Origin: Viscum album
Taxonomy: Eukaryota > Streptophyta > Magnoliopsida > Santalales > Viscaceae
Assembly (NCBI GenBank): GCA_963277665.1
Contig: OY728121.1
Location: 954,464,097 to 954,528,096, forward strand
Length of the DNA: 64,000 nt
Direction of reading: 5' to 3'
In this document: piece by piece, positions 1-14,042 of the stretch
How positions within the stretch are numbered: position 1 is the stretch's first letter
Layout: every line of letters starts with the position of its first letter
Program-made: the position numbers and the translations under genes
Notes under the pieces: model-generated
The model's database searches: none
What the model was told of the DNA's origin: nothing
Seen by the model: only the letters and a program-made list of their open reading frames with translations

Positions 1-1090
1 AAAGAGATCATTTTTTTAACTTTTAGAAATCAGTCCATAATTAATTTTTGATGTATAAGAATCAACATCACATCAATCCAACCCCTGATCTGGTCGGTAT
101 GACTTGAAGTTCATGATTTCAATATAAACGTGTCATTTTAGAAGAAAACGTGCACAACATTGACAAAACCAATATAACGACCTCAGATTATTTTGAAACC
201 TCAATAAAATGATCCATAATATATTTTTTATGTGTAGGAATCAAACTCATACCTATCCAACAATTTATGTGGTTGGTATGACTCTATGTATGTGTTTCCA
301 ATATAAAAGTTCCATTTCAGTTTAATAGGAGCGTCTCTTGCTCAAAACAGAGAAAATAAGCTTGAATTCTTTTAAAAAATTTGGAAAAAAAAATAAAATT
401 CAATTATAACATGTAGGAAGCTACTTCATGAAAAATCTCAATGTGATGTTGTTGACGTGAATCATATTGATTTTTTTAATATAAAATTGTCAATTTATTT
501 TAAAATGCATCACATAGACAAAATCAAGAAAATGAGCTCAGTTTATTTTAAATCATTAGAAAAACAGTCCTTATTGCATTTTTTTCCACTAGGAATCAAC
601 CACACATCAATATAACACACAATTCTATCATTATGACTCAAAGTGTGTGTTTTCAATACAAAATTTTTATTTTATTTTAGAATTCGCATCAAATAGATAG
701 AACAAAAAAATGGTATCGTATTATTTTAAAAGATTATAAGTATGATCCATAATTTTTTTTGATATTTAATAATTGAACACACATCAATTAGACATAAGAT
801 GTGAATGATATAAATCAAAGTGCACATTTTCAATATAAATGAATCAATTTAGTTTAAAATGCACATCAGTAGACAAGCCTCGAAAATGAGCATATATTAT
901 TTTTAAACATTTTTAAAATGATTGGTTAATAATTTTTGAAATATAGAAATTGACCTCATGTAAATCTAACACATGATGTGATCTGTATGACTTGTTGTGT
1001 GGGTTTTTAATTTTTATGTTCCATTTGAGTTTTATACATACTTCACATGGCTATAATTGAGAAAACATGCCCATCTTATTTTATCATCAT
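1..1090. repeat. Degenerate ~178-bp tandem satellite, six copies, open at left edge
   Basis: A motif close to TTTCAATATAAA recurs near 117, 296, 474, 651, 829 and 1006, giving spacings of 177-179 bases. Each unit carries the same order of landmarks: a GATCCATAAT-like block, an AGGAATCAA block, ACACATCAAT, a GGTATGACT block, the TTTCAATATAAA core, a CATTTTAG block and an AGACAAAA block ending in ATTATTTTA. The copies are strongly diverged from each other, so this is an old array. It starts inside a unit at base 1 and so continues outside the window. It decays after about 1085. The unit length is typical of plant satellites, but nothing here shows a centromeric role. Confidence 0.8.
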
Positions 1091-1339
1091 TTTATCAGAA
1101 ATTACATAATTATTTTCATCATCATTTTATCTTATACTTATCTAGTTAATTTTAATATATATAATTCTTGAACATGAATAAGAAATGGTGTGAAAATTGA
1201 ATAATTTTTATAAAAAAGAAATCCCTCTTGAATTAGCTACCATCTATAGTGAGCTTTTTATCACCAGAGATGACAGAAATTAAATATGAGTTTCTTTTTA
1301 GAACAAAAATAAATGGTTTGATTTATAAGAATAAACCAC
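1091..1339. other. AT-rich spacer, nothing recognised
   Basis: Short AT-rich stretch between the satellite array and the CACTA-like relic. No coding or structural signal is seen. Confidence 0.4.
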
Positions 1340-1640
1340 AACTCAATCTGATACACGGTATACAGTGCTACTAAAAACACTAATAAAATGGTTCCTCTAT
1401 ATGTGCTACTAAAAGAGATTATAAAGGGTTCCGTTATCGGTGTTATTAAAAGAACTGATAAAGGTCACTATTTATCGATATGTTTTTAACCCTACTAAAG
1501 CTACCCATTATCTTTTACTTCATAGATCTAATAAATTACAATGGATTTGAATAACGCTTTGACTGTTAGTACTTTTTTTCCACTGAAAAGGCCGATTTTA
1601 CCACTAACAAAGGCCTTTTAATTGAAGACTACTAGTGATT
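1340..1640. mobile_element. Degraded CACTA-like terminal relic
   Basis: This stretch repeats the vocabulary of the CACTA subterminal regions found elsewhere in the window: phrases such as GTGCTACTAAAA, ACTGATAAAGG, CACTAACAAAGG and GGTGTTATTAAAAG. It ends near a CTACTAGTG that resembles a CACTA terminus. I could not find a convincing pair of termini or a target duplication, so it is best read as a rotted short non-autonomous copy or a severed end of the same family as the elements at 8568 and 31532. Confidence 0.45.
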
Positions 1641-4600
1641 TGTCATCTTTGAAGAACTGAGACTCATAATTCTATTTATGTTGTGGATATTTTATAATAT
1701 ATGCCAATTTCCCTTTATTAAGTTGGTGCGTTGGATCCTGCATCATTGTCCAAGACTATGAATTAACTATCTGAGGGTACGATTTATATTAAAAATCCAT
1801 TATAATATTATTTTGAGGTCGAAAGATACACTGTAAGAGGTTGAAATTACATCAGAAATATTATGATACCTATTATTAACTAGTTGTTATAAAAAATCAC
1901 AAAGGGTAATTTTATCCTTAATATTGAAAAATTAGGATGATGATAAAAACCTTAAAAATACTTATTTATGACTTTTTCAAATTTATCTCCAAAATCACAC
2001 TATAAAACAATAACATGTTTATTTTAGATATTTAAAATAAAATAAAATCTATTGATAGAGGGTATATATAATAAAAACATATAATAATTTTGATGAATCA
2101 CTCTGCCATGCTTTAATTATTCATTATCCTCAAGGAATGTATCTCAATAATAATATTCACCTTGAATTTATTTCATCCATTGTCAATGAATTATCCATAG
2201 GATGTCAATTATTACATATTTAATTGAATCTCAATATTAACATTGAAAATATTTTCAATGTCATCTTATTTAATTATCTCATCCTACTTTTCACTTTCAT
2301 AAATAACGATTCACCACTATATAATTTGTTAGATAAATTTATTTTACCATTGTTCATTCATGTTTAGTAATAACCTCACCTTATATCTCTCTCAATAACC
2401 CAGAACCCATTCAAAAACCATTATTAAATACACTAACCTGAATTTCACATATTTGAGCTTAAATAATCCAAAACAAAGTCATTGCAAACTACAAAAATCC
2501 CCCAATGTTATTTATGATGATCGAGGAATCGAAGTAATGTTTAGACACCTAGATCATAGATTTTTATTTACTCTTATTATTTTTTTTTCATATTTCACAC
2601 ACACACACACAAAATATGACTTGGAAATTTTTAGAGACTTCTATTTAGATCCAAAATTCATAAACTACTCTAATTAAAATTAATATATCTAATTAATTTT
2701 TAGTGGAGAATTGTTGAATTGATATCTTTTTTTATTATAAAAATTTTGAGATTCAATTTCATCAATCCAATGAATTCGTATAAACTTATATTCCACCTAA
2801 TAATCATTTAATTAAGTTTCATTTTAAAATTATAAAATAGGAGAAAACATGGTTTTTAGAATAAATTATGTCTCCTAGAGGACTCATTAACATGATTTAT
2901 TTGAGTGGGTAAAATCCTTAAACAACATTTGTTCAACTTAAAAAAAAGGGGAAAACATAAAAAAACTAAACTTGGTAAATAATTCCCTCATATTTGAAAA
3001 TCATTTTACCATTTAATGGGAAAACATAAAATTTGGGGAATGAAAAACTTTTTTTTGGGAAATATTTTTTTTATAAAACCACATTTTTTGAGTTAATCCC
3101 TTAAAATCCACTTTATTCATCATATAAAATTTGAAAATAAAAAAATATTTAAATTTATTCAAAGTAAAATGAATTGAAAATGAGAAATAGGGAGATTAAA
3201 TTGTCTGGGTTTTCTGAAATGTGGTGTCGTATATGTACTACATATGTCTTACTAGTTTTTTAGTCATCCTTAATCTAAAAATGGTTGGATTTTATTTGAT
3301 TTTAACCACCATATATTGATTTTCCATATGTTTGGGAGTAGACACCAAGGGCGGATAACCCTAAGGGAAAATAAAAGTATCTCATACCTTGGAATGAGAT
3401 GGGGGAGGGAATAGTATGAAATGGATGACCCTGTATATTAGGGAGTCCTCCTATAGTAGATGTCATAGTTGTTTCAATGTTGGTATTTACTTCACTACCA
3501 ATGACTAAATATTTTCTTCTCATACCACCATCTCCCTTGTTGTTACTTATTCAAACTCCGACACCATTATGTCATAAATGTTGGGATATTATTATTCATC
3601 ACTATATCAGGGTAGTATTGGTAATGACTATATATATGGTAAACTTTTTTAGTAAATATGATTATTTAACAATGTAAAATTTTAAAAAAGAGTCCAAAGT
3701 TAAGCCCACTTACTTTTATCAATCAAATGGAAGAATTTGTTCTTCTTAAGGGGATACTGAGAGGAAATTATAATTTTGAGTTATATAAGGATTATTTAAT
3801 GAATATTAAATATCTCAAATATTTATTTAATATGGGTGAGAGTAGATTATCTCTTTATTCCATGATTTCATGCTGATAGAACTTCTATAAGTACTATGAG
3901 AACTCAGTGAGATCTTTATACAAGGCTTCTAGATTTTTTTTGAGGTACTCTTTGATATCCATGATGAGAAATCTAAACACCTCATTTTTATAGTTCCATC
4001 CATAACCCCCTCACCAATCTGGATAATAATGAAATATTTTAATTCAAAATAGTGGGTGAGTACCAAAAATATTCATTTCTTTTTTATTTTCATTATATAA
4101 GGGGAAAAGGAAATATTTATACACTCATGAGAAACTAGTGATTGACTCAACCCCACAAAAATATTCCCAAATTTATTGGGGTACTATCATAAGGACTTAT
4201 CAATTTATATTTATAGGAAACTTAATGAAACACAGTGGATAACTAGGGTCACCTTCACGAAACCTTGAAAATCACTATTCTTTCCCACTTTTTTATTGGG
4301 GGTTTTTGTGTTTTTATCATATGATGACAATAATGACCCAATATTTCACCATATAAATTTTCTTTAAAATAAAAATTATGTTTGAGAAAATATTTTATAT
4401 AAACAACCTATCTAAAATGAGCCAATACCTAATAGATAAATACTATGAAGAAAACTATAAGAATAATAAAACCACTAGTAAATAAAAAAATATTATTCAA
4501 CTAGAAATGATTAAATATAAAGGATAAAGAATAAATGTGACTGTTATTTCTCAATTTTTTTAAATGTATCATATAAATAAAATAAAATAATTTTAAATGA

Positions 4601-7600
4601 TAATATATAATATTTAAATATAATAACTAATATATTATAATTGTAAAATATAAAAAAATTTATAAAATAACACTAAGGACAATTAATGTGTTAAATTAAT
4701 ATTTTTCAATGAGACCCGTTTTCTTTATAATTTTCATTTTCAATCGACATTCTAAAATTTTAATTTGATAAAATATAAATTATTTAGTAATTAATTATAT
4801 AAAAATTTATCTAGTTTGGATTTTACTAATTTTTATGAGATAATTATTTTTTTGATAAATAAGTAAAAATACCATTTATAATAAAACCATGGATTTTATT
4901 ACTTAATTATAATATAAATATTTTGATAATTCTATAAAATATTTTAATTTAACATTAGCCTAATTTTCTTAGTTTTAAATATATTTTTTATAATTTATAA
5001 AACTTATGTTTAACCTTATAAAACAAATGTGATATATTTAATTGTAATAAAAATAATTTGTGGTTTATTAACTTAAATGAACATTATTTTAGTAAAATTC
5101 AACTTCAAATTTATTTTAAGTTAGCCTAAAATATTTATTTTTACAATATAACAATTTATTTCTTTAAAATAAAAAAATTATAATTTATTCTGTATAAAAA
5201 TATTAAGTTGAGAAATGCACTTTTCCCAAATTTTATAACATAATATGTGCATTTATTTTAAAATCAATGCTTCACATGAATAAAAAATTTATTTGATAAA
5301 TTTATTTTAAATTTTAAATTATAATTTTACAATTAGGTAAATTTTTCAATTTTAATTTTTTTCATTAAAATTAATGACTAAGGTTAAAATTTAATTATCC
5401 CAGTAAATGTAAAATGTTAAAAATTGATTTAGTAAGAGGAAATAAAACAAAAAACATTCAAAGATGTCTTGAAATGGATGTTTTAGTTTTTTCTAAAATA
5501 AACTCATGTCACCTAGTTTTTTCCCTTTTTCGTTCTTTTACTCTTGAACTGTAACTTTAAATTATTGAAAATTTAATGGGTGATTCTATAATTTCCCATT
5601 TATTCACTTATAGAATTTGATCATTACACCCATACATACCAAAAACTTTAATTTAAATTTCATTATAAAACTCTTACATTTTTTAGGTAGAACCAAATCC
5701 ATCTTCCTTAAGCCTCTAGTCACCATTAGTTATCTTAAGGCCTCTATTTCCAAGGACATTTATTGAAGAAATCATAAGATCAAGACTTAAGTATTATCTT
5801 CATCTTTATCCTTTCTTCTAAATATTCCTATTCTAACACTATTATACCCACCATAATATGATAAAATAATTATAATAAATATATTATATATTATATTAAT
5901 GTAATAAATATTAAATATCCATTTCCATCCACTTTTAAAATCAATGCAATGTTTGTAGTGTGTACATGCTGACTACTGCCTCCACGTATTGGCATATTGT
6001 ATTTTTGAAAACTACCTCTCTTGGTTTGTTTTAATTATGGTTATGGGGAATATATATGATATTTATAATGTAATTATTATTCTGTGGGGAAAATTTATCA
6101 TATACCTTCATCCCCTCTCATTCACCAAGAAATGATAAAGTTAATAGTGTGTCCTGCGGACTAATGAGTCCACAAAGTAAAATTTTTCATATTCATTGTA
6201 AATATTTATCCAAACCACTTCAAATATAGTATAAAATGTTAGAAAATTATAAATAATAATAATAATAATAATATTACTATTATGTTATAATGAGGTTTTT
6301 TTAAAGGAAAAACTCCCTTAACCATACTCACCCATCAAGATATAGTGTGTTCTTGTTTGGGTCGGTATAAAAAAATACTTGAGGAATGATATAAAAATCT
6401 ATCATTGATGACTATGGGTACTTAAATACTAATGCTATATATTTTTTTAAAAAAATATTTTTTTAATATATTAAAAAGGTTGTATTAGTTATTTAAATAA
6501 TTTTTAAAATATATGATTGCCAAAAATTACCATATTAAGCTGGCACTGATTCAATTTTCCCACCGAAAAAAGATAAATCTATATAAGAATAAAATTGAAT
6601 AAGATATTTAATAGTCTATATTAAGTGAAATATATATTAACTTGTATCCTAAGAAGGTATATAATAAAATTAATTTTTTTTAAATTAGGCACATGCACGA
6701 AATGAATCAGGAATAAGGTAAGAGATTGTTATATTAATTTTTACCTCTAAATACATATTTCTTATTATATACCAGAATTTGTTTAGAATGTTGTATATTA
6801 TTCCATTTAATATTTTCAAATAATGATTTTATTATATTTCAATATATTAAATAATCTTTCTTATAAGTGGTTTTGACTCAAAAACTACAAAATTTATAAG
6901 GGTTTGTGTTAACAAAATTTTATTTCATTAAGTTAAACATTTTCTAATTGAACCCTATTGTTCAATTTGTGATTTATTCAAAATATTGATTAATTTTTAT
7001 TGTATTTACTCAATGTATTTTTTTTCTATTTTAATATTTTCTGTATGACCTTATTATCAAATTAATCATACCTCAATGATTACATTACTTCAATGGGTTT
7101 TATTTGTCTCAATTCCTATTTCTTGAGTCATGATTCATATTATGCAACAATTTAATTTTATATGATATTTATACTACATATTTTTATATTATATCACGAA
7201 TTATATTTTAATCATGGTATATTATGTTCATTCTCATCCTCCTTTTTCATTTAGGGTTTTCAATTTAAATGTTAATCTAGCCGTAAGGTTTCTTTTCCCA
7301 TTTCTATTATAAGATCAATGCCTCTAAAATATGATAAGCAATATGGGGAAATTTTATTGTCTTTCTCATAATATAAAAATACCTTTATTCTCCTATGGTA
7401 ATCGTTATTGGTATTTATTTTCACTTTACCTTGTTATAAATTTTTATCTTTAATTTTTTTTATTTTTTGTGGTTTTGAATAAAAATATTTTAAAAATATT
7501 AAAAATGTAAATTTCATTTTATGATCTAATTTTATCCTCTAATAATTTTTTTATATATCCCTATGTTTTTAAAGAAAATTTAAAATGTTTATTTTTCATC

Positions 7601-8567
7601 AACCGTTATTGGCCATTATTTTTTAAAAAATTAATTTCAATTTAACATTTTCTCACCTGGTTCATTTTTGACAAAAATAATTTCATTTTATGAATTCTAT
7701 GTGAAAGTATATTTCTTCCTTCTTTATAATTTTCTATGAATATAACATTATAATAGTTAATGGTTTATGAATTAAATTTTGTTATCCTTGATTTAAAAAA
7801 ATATTTCTTAAGGTTCATTGATTGTTCTTTTTCCAAAGTGATTTATTCGAACTCATATAAAGTGATTATCATTTATGTCACTGTAATTTGACATATCTTT
7901 TGCTTGATCAGGGATATTCATCAAATTTTATCACCCCCTTTTTCAATATATGGCTTATAGTTTGTTATTTTCTATCAAATATATGACCCACTACTTCCAT
8001 TATATTTCTAACCATCCTCTATAAATAGGTATAACATTTCATCCATTTCCTTTTAATTATAAATACCCTATTTTACAATTCTTTTCTTGAATAGTATTAC
8101 CTTAGATTACAAGAAAATATTGATTAGGGAAATTATTATCTTAACCATATTCCATTTATCTATATCATGTAAATACCATATTCTCTATTATATTGATTGT
8201 AAGATATTTACCAGGAACTTTATTGAATGTCTTTGGATACCCATTTATAATATATGGGTACATCATGTAACAATAATTTATGGAATTATGAATGTTTTTA
8301 TTTTATTATTCCATTTGTAATAGATATGGAACCTATTTTCTCTCCATGAGTTCTTTATGTTGTGTGTAATGGGTCCCTATTTTATTTTCATGGGTTCTTT
8401 ATGATATGATGATGATTATCTTTTCTTAGAATACATATTTATATATTAGGATGAGTTGTTATAATATAAACATCCAATGAATTAGTTTATGTTTATATAT
8501 TATGATATAGTCACAAATGAAAAAAATGAGTTTATTCCCATAGGAATGGGAATAATGAGTTTTATCA
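1641..8567. other. AT-rich intergenic DNA, no gene recognised
   Basis: About 6.9 kb with no believable gene. All open frames are short (under 80 codons), lack recognisable domains and have intergenic composition. Small features seen: a (CA)n run near 2597-2612, an (ATA)n microsatellite near 6252-6275, and a short perfect hairpin near 6151-6172. The part from 4540 to 5430 is extremely poor in G and C. Old transposon debris is likely but I cannot name it. Confidence 0.5.
6252..6275. repeat. (ATA)n trinucleotide microsatellite
   Basis: About seven consecutive ATA units in an AT-rich context. It is an ordinary plant microsatellite. Confidence 0.85.
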
Positions 8568-9699
8568 CACTACTACAAAATTGGGTTTATGTAGTACTAG
8601 GGTTTTAACAACTCTATCTAAAAGCATTGTCAAAAAACTTCTTTCTCAGCACTAGAAAAATTGTTGTTAGAGGGGGTCATTTACAATACTAAAAAAAGCA
8701 CTGTTACAGGGGGGTTCCTTTTATCATCACTTTTAAAAAAGAGCTGATAAAAAGTGAATTTTTAATAACTTCTAAAACTCTGCTGATAAAGGGTATATTT
8801 CATGGAAAACCAATAATAAATATAGAAACCCCTAAAGCGTAAAAAATGACAAGAAACCCTAAAATGACTATATATTTTGATCTGGGAGTCTGTTTTATCC
8901 CCTCAACCCATCAAATTGAATATTATTAAATGAGATAAAATAATATGAGATTTAAATTTTATGATAATCAAAGGAAAAATATATTACATTTTCAAAAATG
9001 TTTGAAGCCAAACTCGAAATTAAAACGAATTTTTTTTTGATTCAGGTGTCCATTTGGGATCTAAAATATATCAAATAACAATTTTCAATAAGATATATTC
9101 CATATAGGTGATAAGAATAAGGTCTTTGAGATTTTACCTTTTTTTAAACCCCTAGAAATTCTTAGATGGCCTCTAAAATTGAGTTTTTAGCTGGGCTATC
9201 CTAATTTTATAAACCTAAAATGACTATAAGGTCAAATCCAAGAGTCTATTCAGCCTATAAGACATATAAAATCAAATATTTAGATGATATATATGCCATG
9301 GTAACACATGAGTACCCCCTATCAACATTGTTAAGTACAGAATTGAGTTTCTAGTTCTCATACCTTGATTTTTTCACATTCGATAACCTTTCAAATTGCC
9401 AAAACTTCTACTCTAGGTGTCTGTTTCGACTATGCCACATATGAAATCAAATTTTACAATGATATGTACACTTTAGTGACCTAAGGGATCCACTGATCAC
9501 CACTTTTGAGGCAAAAAATGCATAGAAGGTCTCACAAATTGATTTTTTAGCCTCTGTATGCCATTTGTTTTAACATTCCACGGATTTTATGCCACATTTA
9601 AGGGTATATTTTTTTTCCATTTTTCAATGGGGAATAAATTTATTCCTAGAGATTACATTAATATTGATATTATGTCTTTTAAATTTTATCTTTTTCACA

Positions 9700-10055
9700 A
9701 TGTACAGTTATTTATAATTAAATATATTATACTATATACATATTTTTTATATATTCACACATAAAAATTTAATTTTATAAATAAATAATTAAACATTTTT
9801 ATATATAAATATATTTCCTAATATATAAACCATATCTAAATAAAAACTACTATCTGGTTTAGAAAATATAAATAAATACATATGTATTTAAAATATAAAT
9901 ATTTATATATAAATAAATAGGTACATATGTATATATAAACACATATATATCAATATATATATATATCTTATCATATATACAAACGTATATATAAATATAT
10001 GGATAAAAAATATAATGAAATATATATAATATATAGATATATCCTAAAATGTAAA
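9700..10055. repeat. (TA)n-rich low-complexity tract inside the small CACTA element
   Basis: Long runs of TATATA interspersed with ACATA and AAATAAATA words. The open frame across it translates to Tyr/Ile-rich low-complexity sequence and is not a gene. Confidence 0.8.
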
Positions 10056-10129
10056 ACAAAATAATATAGGGGAGTTGAAAATGTGTTGGTGTATAAGCTG
10101 GAGGTCTCATGTTCAAAACTAACAAGAGA

Positions 10130-10310
10130 AAGGGCAGTTTATTTGGGGGTGGGATTATCTAATGCAATGCTAAGGGGGGGGGAGATGATAAAGGTGGAGT
10201 GGGAAGCACCAATATAGGGGGAAAGTGATAATTAAGGGGTGGGAAGCACTGATAAAGTGAGGTGGGGGGGGGGGAAGCGCTGATTGGGGGCTGAAAAAAC
10301 ATTATCCCGT
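10130..10310. repeat. G-rich tandem repeat with subterminal CACTA words
   Basis: At least three imperfect copies of a unit built from GGGGTGGGAAGCACTGATAA are separated by G runs, the longest about 12 G near 10262-10273. The unit combines the element's GATAAAG subterminal word with a G-rich spacer. It was probably amplified inside the element. Confidence 0.6.
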
Positions 10311-10553
10311 TTATTAACATGGACTTTATTTGCACCTTTTAGTGCTGTTAAAGGGTGCTTTTAAAAGTTCTAAGAAAAGAGTTGATAAAGGTGGCCTTTA
10401 ATAGTGATAAAAAGCGCTAATAAAGGTGTCATTTAACAATGGTAAAAACAATGATAAATATTACCCTTTAACATATCTTACATTATCATAAATTATATAG
10501 TACTAATAAAACCATTTTTTCTAGTGCTGTTAAAGGCCCATTTTTTATTAATG

Positions 10554-13500
10554 TCATAATTTCATGTGTGGACATAATTAGTTTATTTACCCATACATGT
10601 CCATAATTAGTTTTCTCACAAAGGTTATCTAATTATTACGGTTTTAATATATTTTCAGTTTTTTCCATGTTATTCCATACTTTAATTTATATCTTTATTC
10701 TTTTGTTACTCTCTTATTGCTTATGATTTCTAAAAAATGTTTGTACACTCATTTTATTTATACCATTTAATGTGTTCTGCCTTATTCCTTGACTCATTAT
10801 TATTGATCTATTCTTTTATGGGTATGACATACTCAAGCACTTTGACTATACACATTTTATCATAGTATGCTGACATATAATAATTTAATATTATCATTTA
10901 TGTTTACCTTTATTAAACATTTGATCTCACCCCATTCTTATGTTTCTATTTCCAAAGGTTAAGAAAAAGAAAATATGTAAGTTGTGTCAAGGAGAGTATC
11001 TTGTGTGGAGTATTTGTGGGAGATGTTAATGGCCTGTTATTGATTAATTAGTTTCTTATATAGTGGTAAAAATAACATTTTATAATAAATAACATGGGCC
11101 CACCCATTTTAAATATTTTTACTAGTTATCTAACCTAATGAACATGAAAAGTTCTATTATTAGTAAATGATTAATTATTATAAAATTATTTATTTGTATC
11201 AAAGATAGTGTGTATATGTTATGTGTTTTTAGCATCACATTCCAGAGCTAGGGTTTGGAGAACCTAAAAACAATTAAAATGTAAATTGGGATTATTTATT
11301 TGATATGAATACATAACATAAAAAAATGAAATCTACATAATTATTTGTGAGAAAGGAAGTGTTCCCCTTGGATTGGAAACACAGGTTTTTCATTACCCAT
11401 TTATGTAGCCTAAATTCAATTTGGTAACTCACACAATATCATTCATGAATGACCAAACCCTTATTAAATTGTGAAATCCAATACACTTTTGTATATATCT
11501 TAGGTATGTGGAACCTAAACACCTATACACTGAAGATTAATGATCACACCATAGCCTAGAAAGGAAACCAAACATCACCTTACTAAACTCAACATTTTTC
11601 ATCCATCAGGCCCCTCATTCCATCATATATTAGGTAAAATGTTACATGAAATGGTGAAAAAGTTATAACAAAATGTAATGAATATTAGGGAATGTTGTGG
11701 ATGGTGGATAATCACTAAACAAACACACAACAAATCCACTATCCCATTACAAATTGTATAAAAACATTAGACAATATGAACATGGATTTGATAATTCAAT
11801 GAAAACAACTTGGGTTTCACACCCTTGAACATGTTTCCCAATATCTTTGCAATAAAGATGAATAAAATGGGAATATACATGAAGAAAATTAAGAATTATA
11901 AAACAATCACTAGCTACTAAACTGGAAATGAACTACTTTATTTTGAAAATATATAATTACAAAGATTTTTTTAAAACCCTATATATTTTATAGAGTGTCT
12001 AAATGTTACGTATAAAATCCCATTAAATGGAGGTGGAGGGGAATTTAAATAGTTAAGAATGATTTTATCAACCAGTTTGGATGAATTCTACATGCATGGT
12101 TTGATAAGATGTATTTCTCTATGCATGAAAATTCTCAAATGTTATTTGTTTTTTATCCACTTATGATCAACCATGATACCCTTTCATCCACATTTAGTGG
12201 ATGATATCCATGTGGAGAATAAATTTAACCTTTTTTGAATATGATTTGGCCAATGGTATGTGTGAGATACCCTTTAATTCATGTAAGGGACATGTAAATC
12301 AGATATGATAGATAACCTCTTGTGAGTTTTGGAATCATGGTGAGTACAACCAGATCTTGGGACTATATCACAGGGAAATGATATCTGTGTAAGGTATTGC
12401 GAGCACATCAAGGGATAAAATACCTTTCATTGGCTGGACTGAGGGTGATTTGGTGACAATGGGTGTTATTTAATGGAATTTATACTAAATAATAATACAG
12501 TATTGATTTTTTATTAGTTTAAAATGCATGTTGGGCCAAAAACTAATACATTGAGGATTTCCAATGACCCCCCATCATTGAAAAAATAGCATTAAAAATT
12601 ATTTTTATGTTCATGAAATTTCATATCATGAATCATTACCCCAAATTTCATTTGTGAAACCAATAATATGTTAATGGATGTGACTTTTGTAGCTACCTGA
12701 GAGAATACTTGATCATTGGGATCTATTAGAAGAACTAAAGATTACATTAGGGTATAGGGATATAATATAAGTGGTTAAAATTTCATAAGAAACATTCTTA
12801 GACATCTTTAATTAACCTTTTCACCCAAAACCACATAGTTATTCTTTTTACCGTAATCATTAAAAAAAATAAAAGAATGATTAAATCACAATAAATTAGT
12901 ATTGATTCCAATTTTAATTTAACTCAAAAAATAACACTATAAAACTAAAAAATGATTATTTATAATATTTAATATAAAATATTATTTATTTACATAGTTA
13001 ATATAATAAAACATATAAAATAATGGATGAATCACCACCATAGAATCTCAACCATTGGATGGTTTAGAGATACATGAAGCTCAAGTGTTTGTAGAATTGA
13101 GAAGCATTGAATACATAATCCCATTGAGTGACCCCATTCTAGATAAAATCTCCATTTATTCAATATAATTTGATTTGGATCCAATATTTACTACCTCATA
13201 ATAGGCTTCATCGAATAAGATGTTAAAATTCATTTTGATGCTAAATTACAGAGCCCCTATTATGGTTTTACACAAAAATCTATACAATATTTCCCATGCA
13301 TTTATCACCAAAGGATATGATGGGTTTAAATACCATGTTATCTATTCGACCATGAATGGGGTCATTTATTATTATAAATGAGAACAAATTATGAAGTTGA
13401 GTATTTCCAAGGATGAAGTAGTGACCCAATCTTCAATGTAAAAGGCCATGGTGCTCTGTGAAGGAGATCATTATGTTGAAGGGGTAACTATAATAATACT

Positions 13501-14042
13501 AACATATTGATGATGAAATAACCATAGCAAAACTGCATCCATGAATTATTAAACATTATAGAGTGATAATGTTAGATCATTGGAGGATTATTTAAGAGTA
13601 TAAATATGATAAATACAATTCTTTCATGTGCATAGAGAAGTTATATCCTACCGAGGAAGCTATATTGCTAGAATTAGATAAGCTCTTATAAGATATTGAA
13701 GTATAAAGGAAATAGATATGTCAAATTTTATTATTAGTATATCATGACATGAAATTCATATAATATATATTCACATCATGTTTTTTAATAGTTTATGAGA
13801 GACTCCATCTTGTGGATACCCCTCTTTATTTTTTTAATTAATGATAAAATTCATTTCCCTTTAGAAATTTTTGAATAATTAAAAAGGAATTTAAATTTTC
13901 ATCTCCTTGTGAAATGTGACTCTGTGTCACATGTAAAAAATCATAAAGATAAAATCAAAGGATTTAGTGAATTCATTTTTTCTATGGGATGTGCTCTTGT
14001 ATAGATATGTGTCGGCCGGATATATAACATATATACCATCCC
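10554..14042. other. AT-rich intergenic DNA, no gene recognised
   Basis: About 3.5 kb between the small CACTA element and the chromovirus. It is slightly less AT-rich than the region to its left. No domain, tRNA or terminal-repeat pair could be recognised, and all open frames are short. It may contain unidentified old insertions. Confidence 0.45.

Larger units (their letters stand above)
8568..10553. mobile_element. Non-autonomous CACTA element, 1,986 bp, with TCA target duplication
   Basis: The left end reads CACTACTACAAAA. The right end, read inward, is a diverged inverted copy: TATTAATG at the right terminus stands against the expected TAGTAGTG, with a shared CCCA..TTTT block just inside. 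The three bases before the left end (8565-8567) and after the right end (10554-10556) are both TCA, matching the 3-bp duplication CACTA elements make. The subterminal 250 bases at each side are packed with GCTGATAAAGG and AGTGCTGTTAAAGG-type repeats, as in the large element at 31532-46807, so both belong to one superfamily group. The interior has no transposase remnant. It holds a (TA)n-rich tract and a G-rich tandem repeat, so the copy would have depended on a transposase supplied elsewhere. Confidence 0.75.

Noticed and set aside
3302..3523. 73-codon minus-strand frame, less AT-rich than its neighbours
   Set aside because: No recognisable motif, no splice or promoter context, and no repeat structure around it.
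6140..6185. Hammerhead-ribozyme-like core (CTAATGAGTCC after a GTCCTGCGGA)
   Set aside because: It resembles CTGATGAGTCC of plant retrozyme ribozymes, but the conserved core has one change and the second conserved GAAA with its closing stem is missing. Only a simple hairpin GGACT-AATG-AGTCC is supported.
7240..7260. TTTAGGG telomere-like word
   Set aside because: Only a single copy, not a telomeric array.
9859..10125. 88-codon minus-strand frame rich in Tyr and Ile
   Set aside because: It lies in (TA)n low-complexity DNA; the composition explains the open frame.
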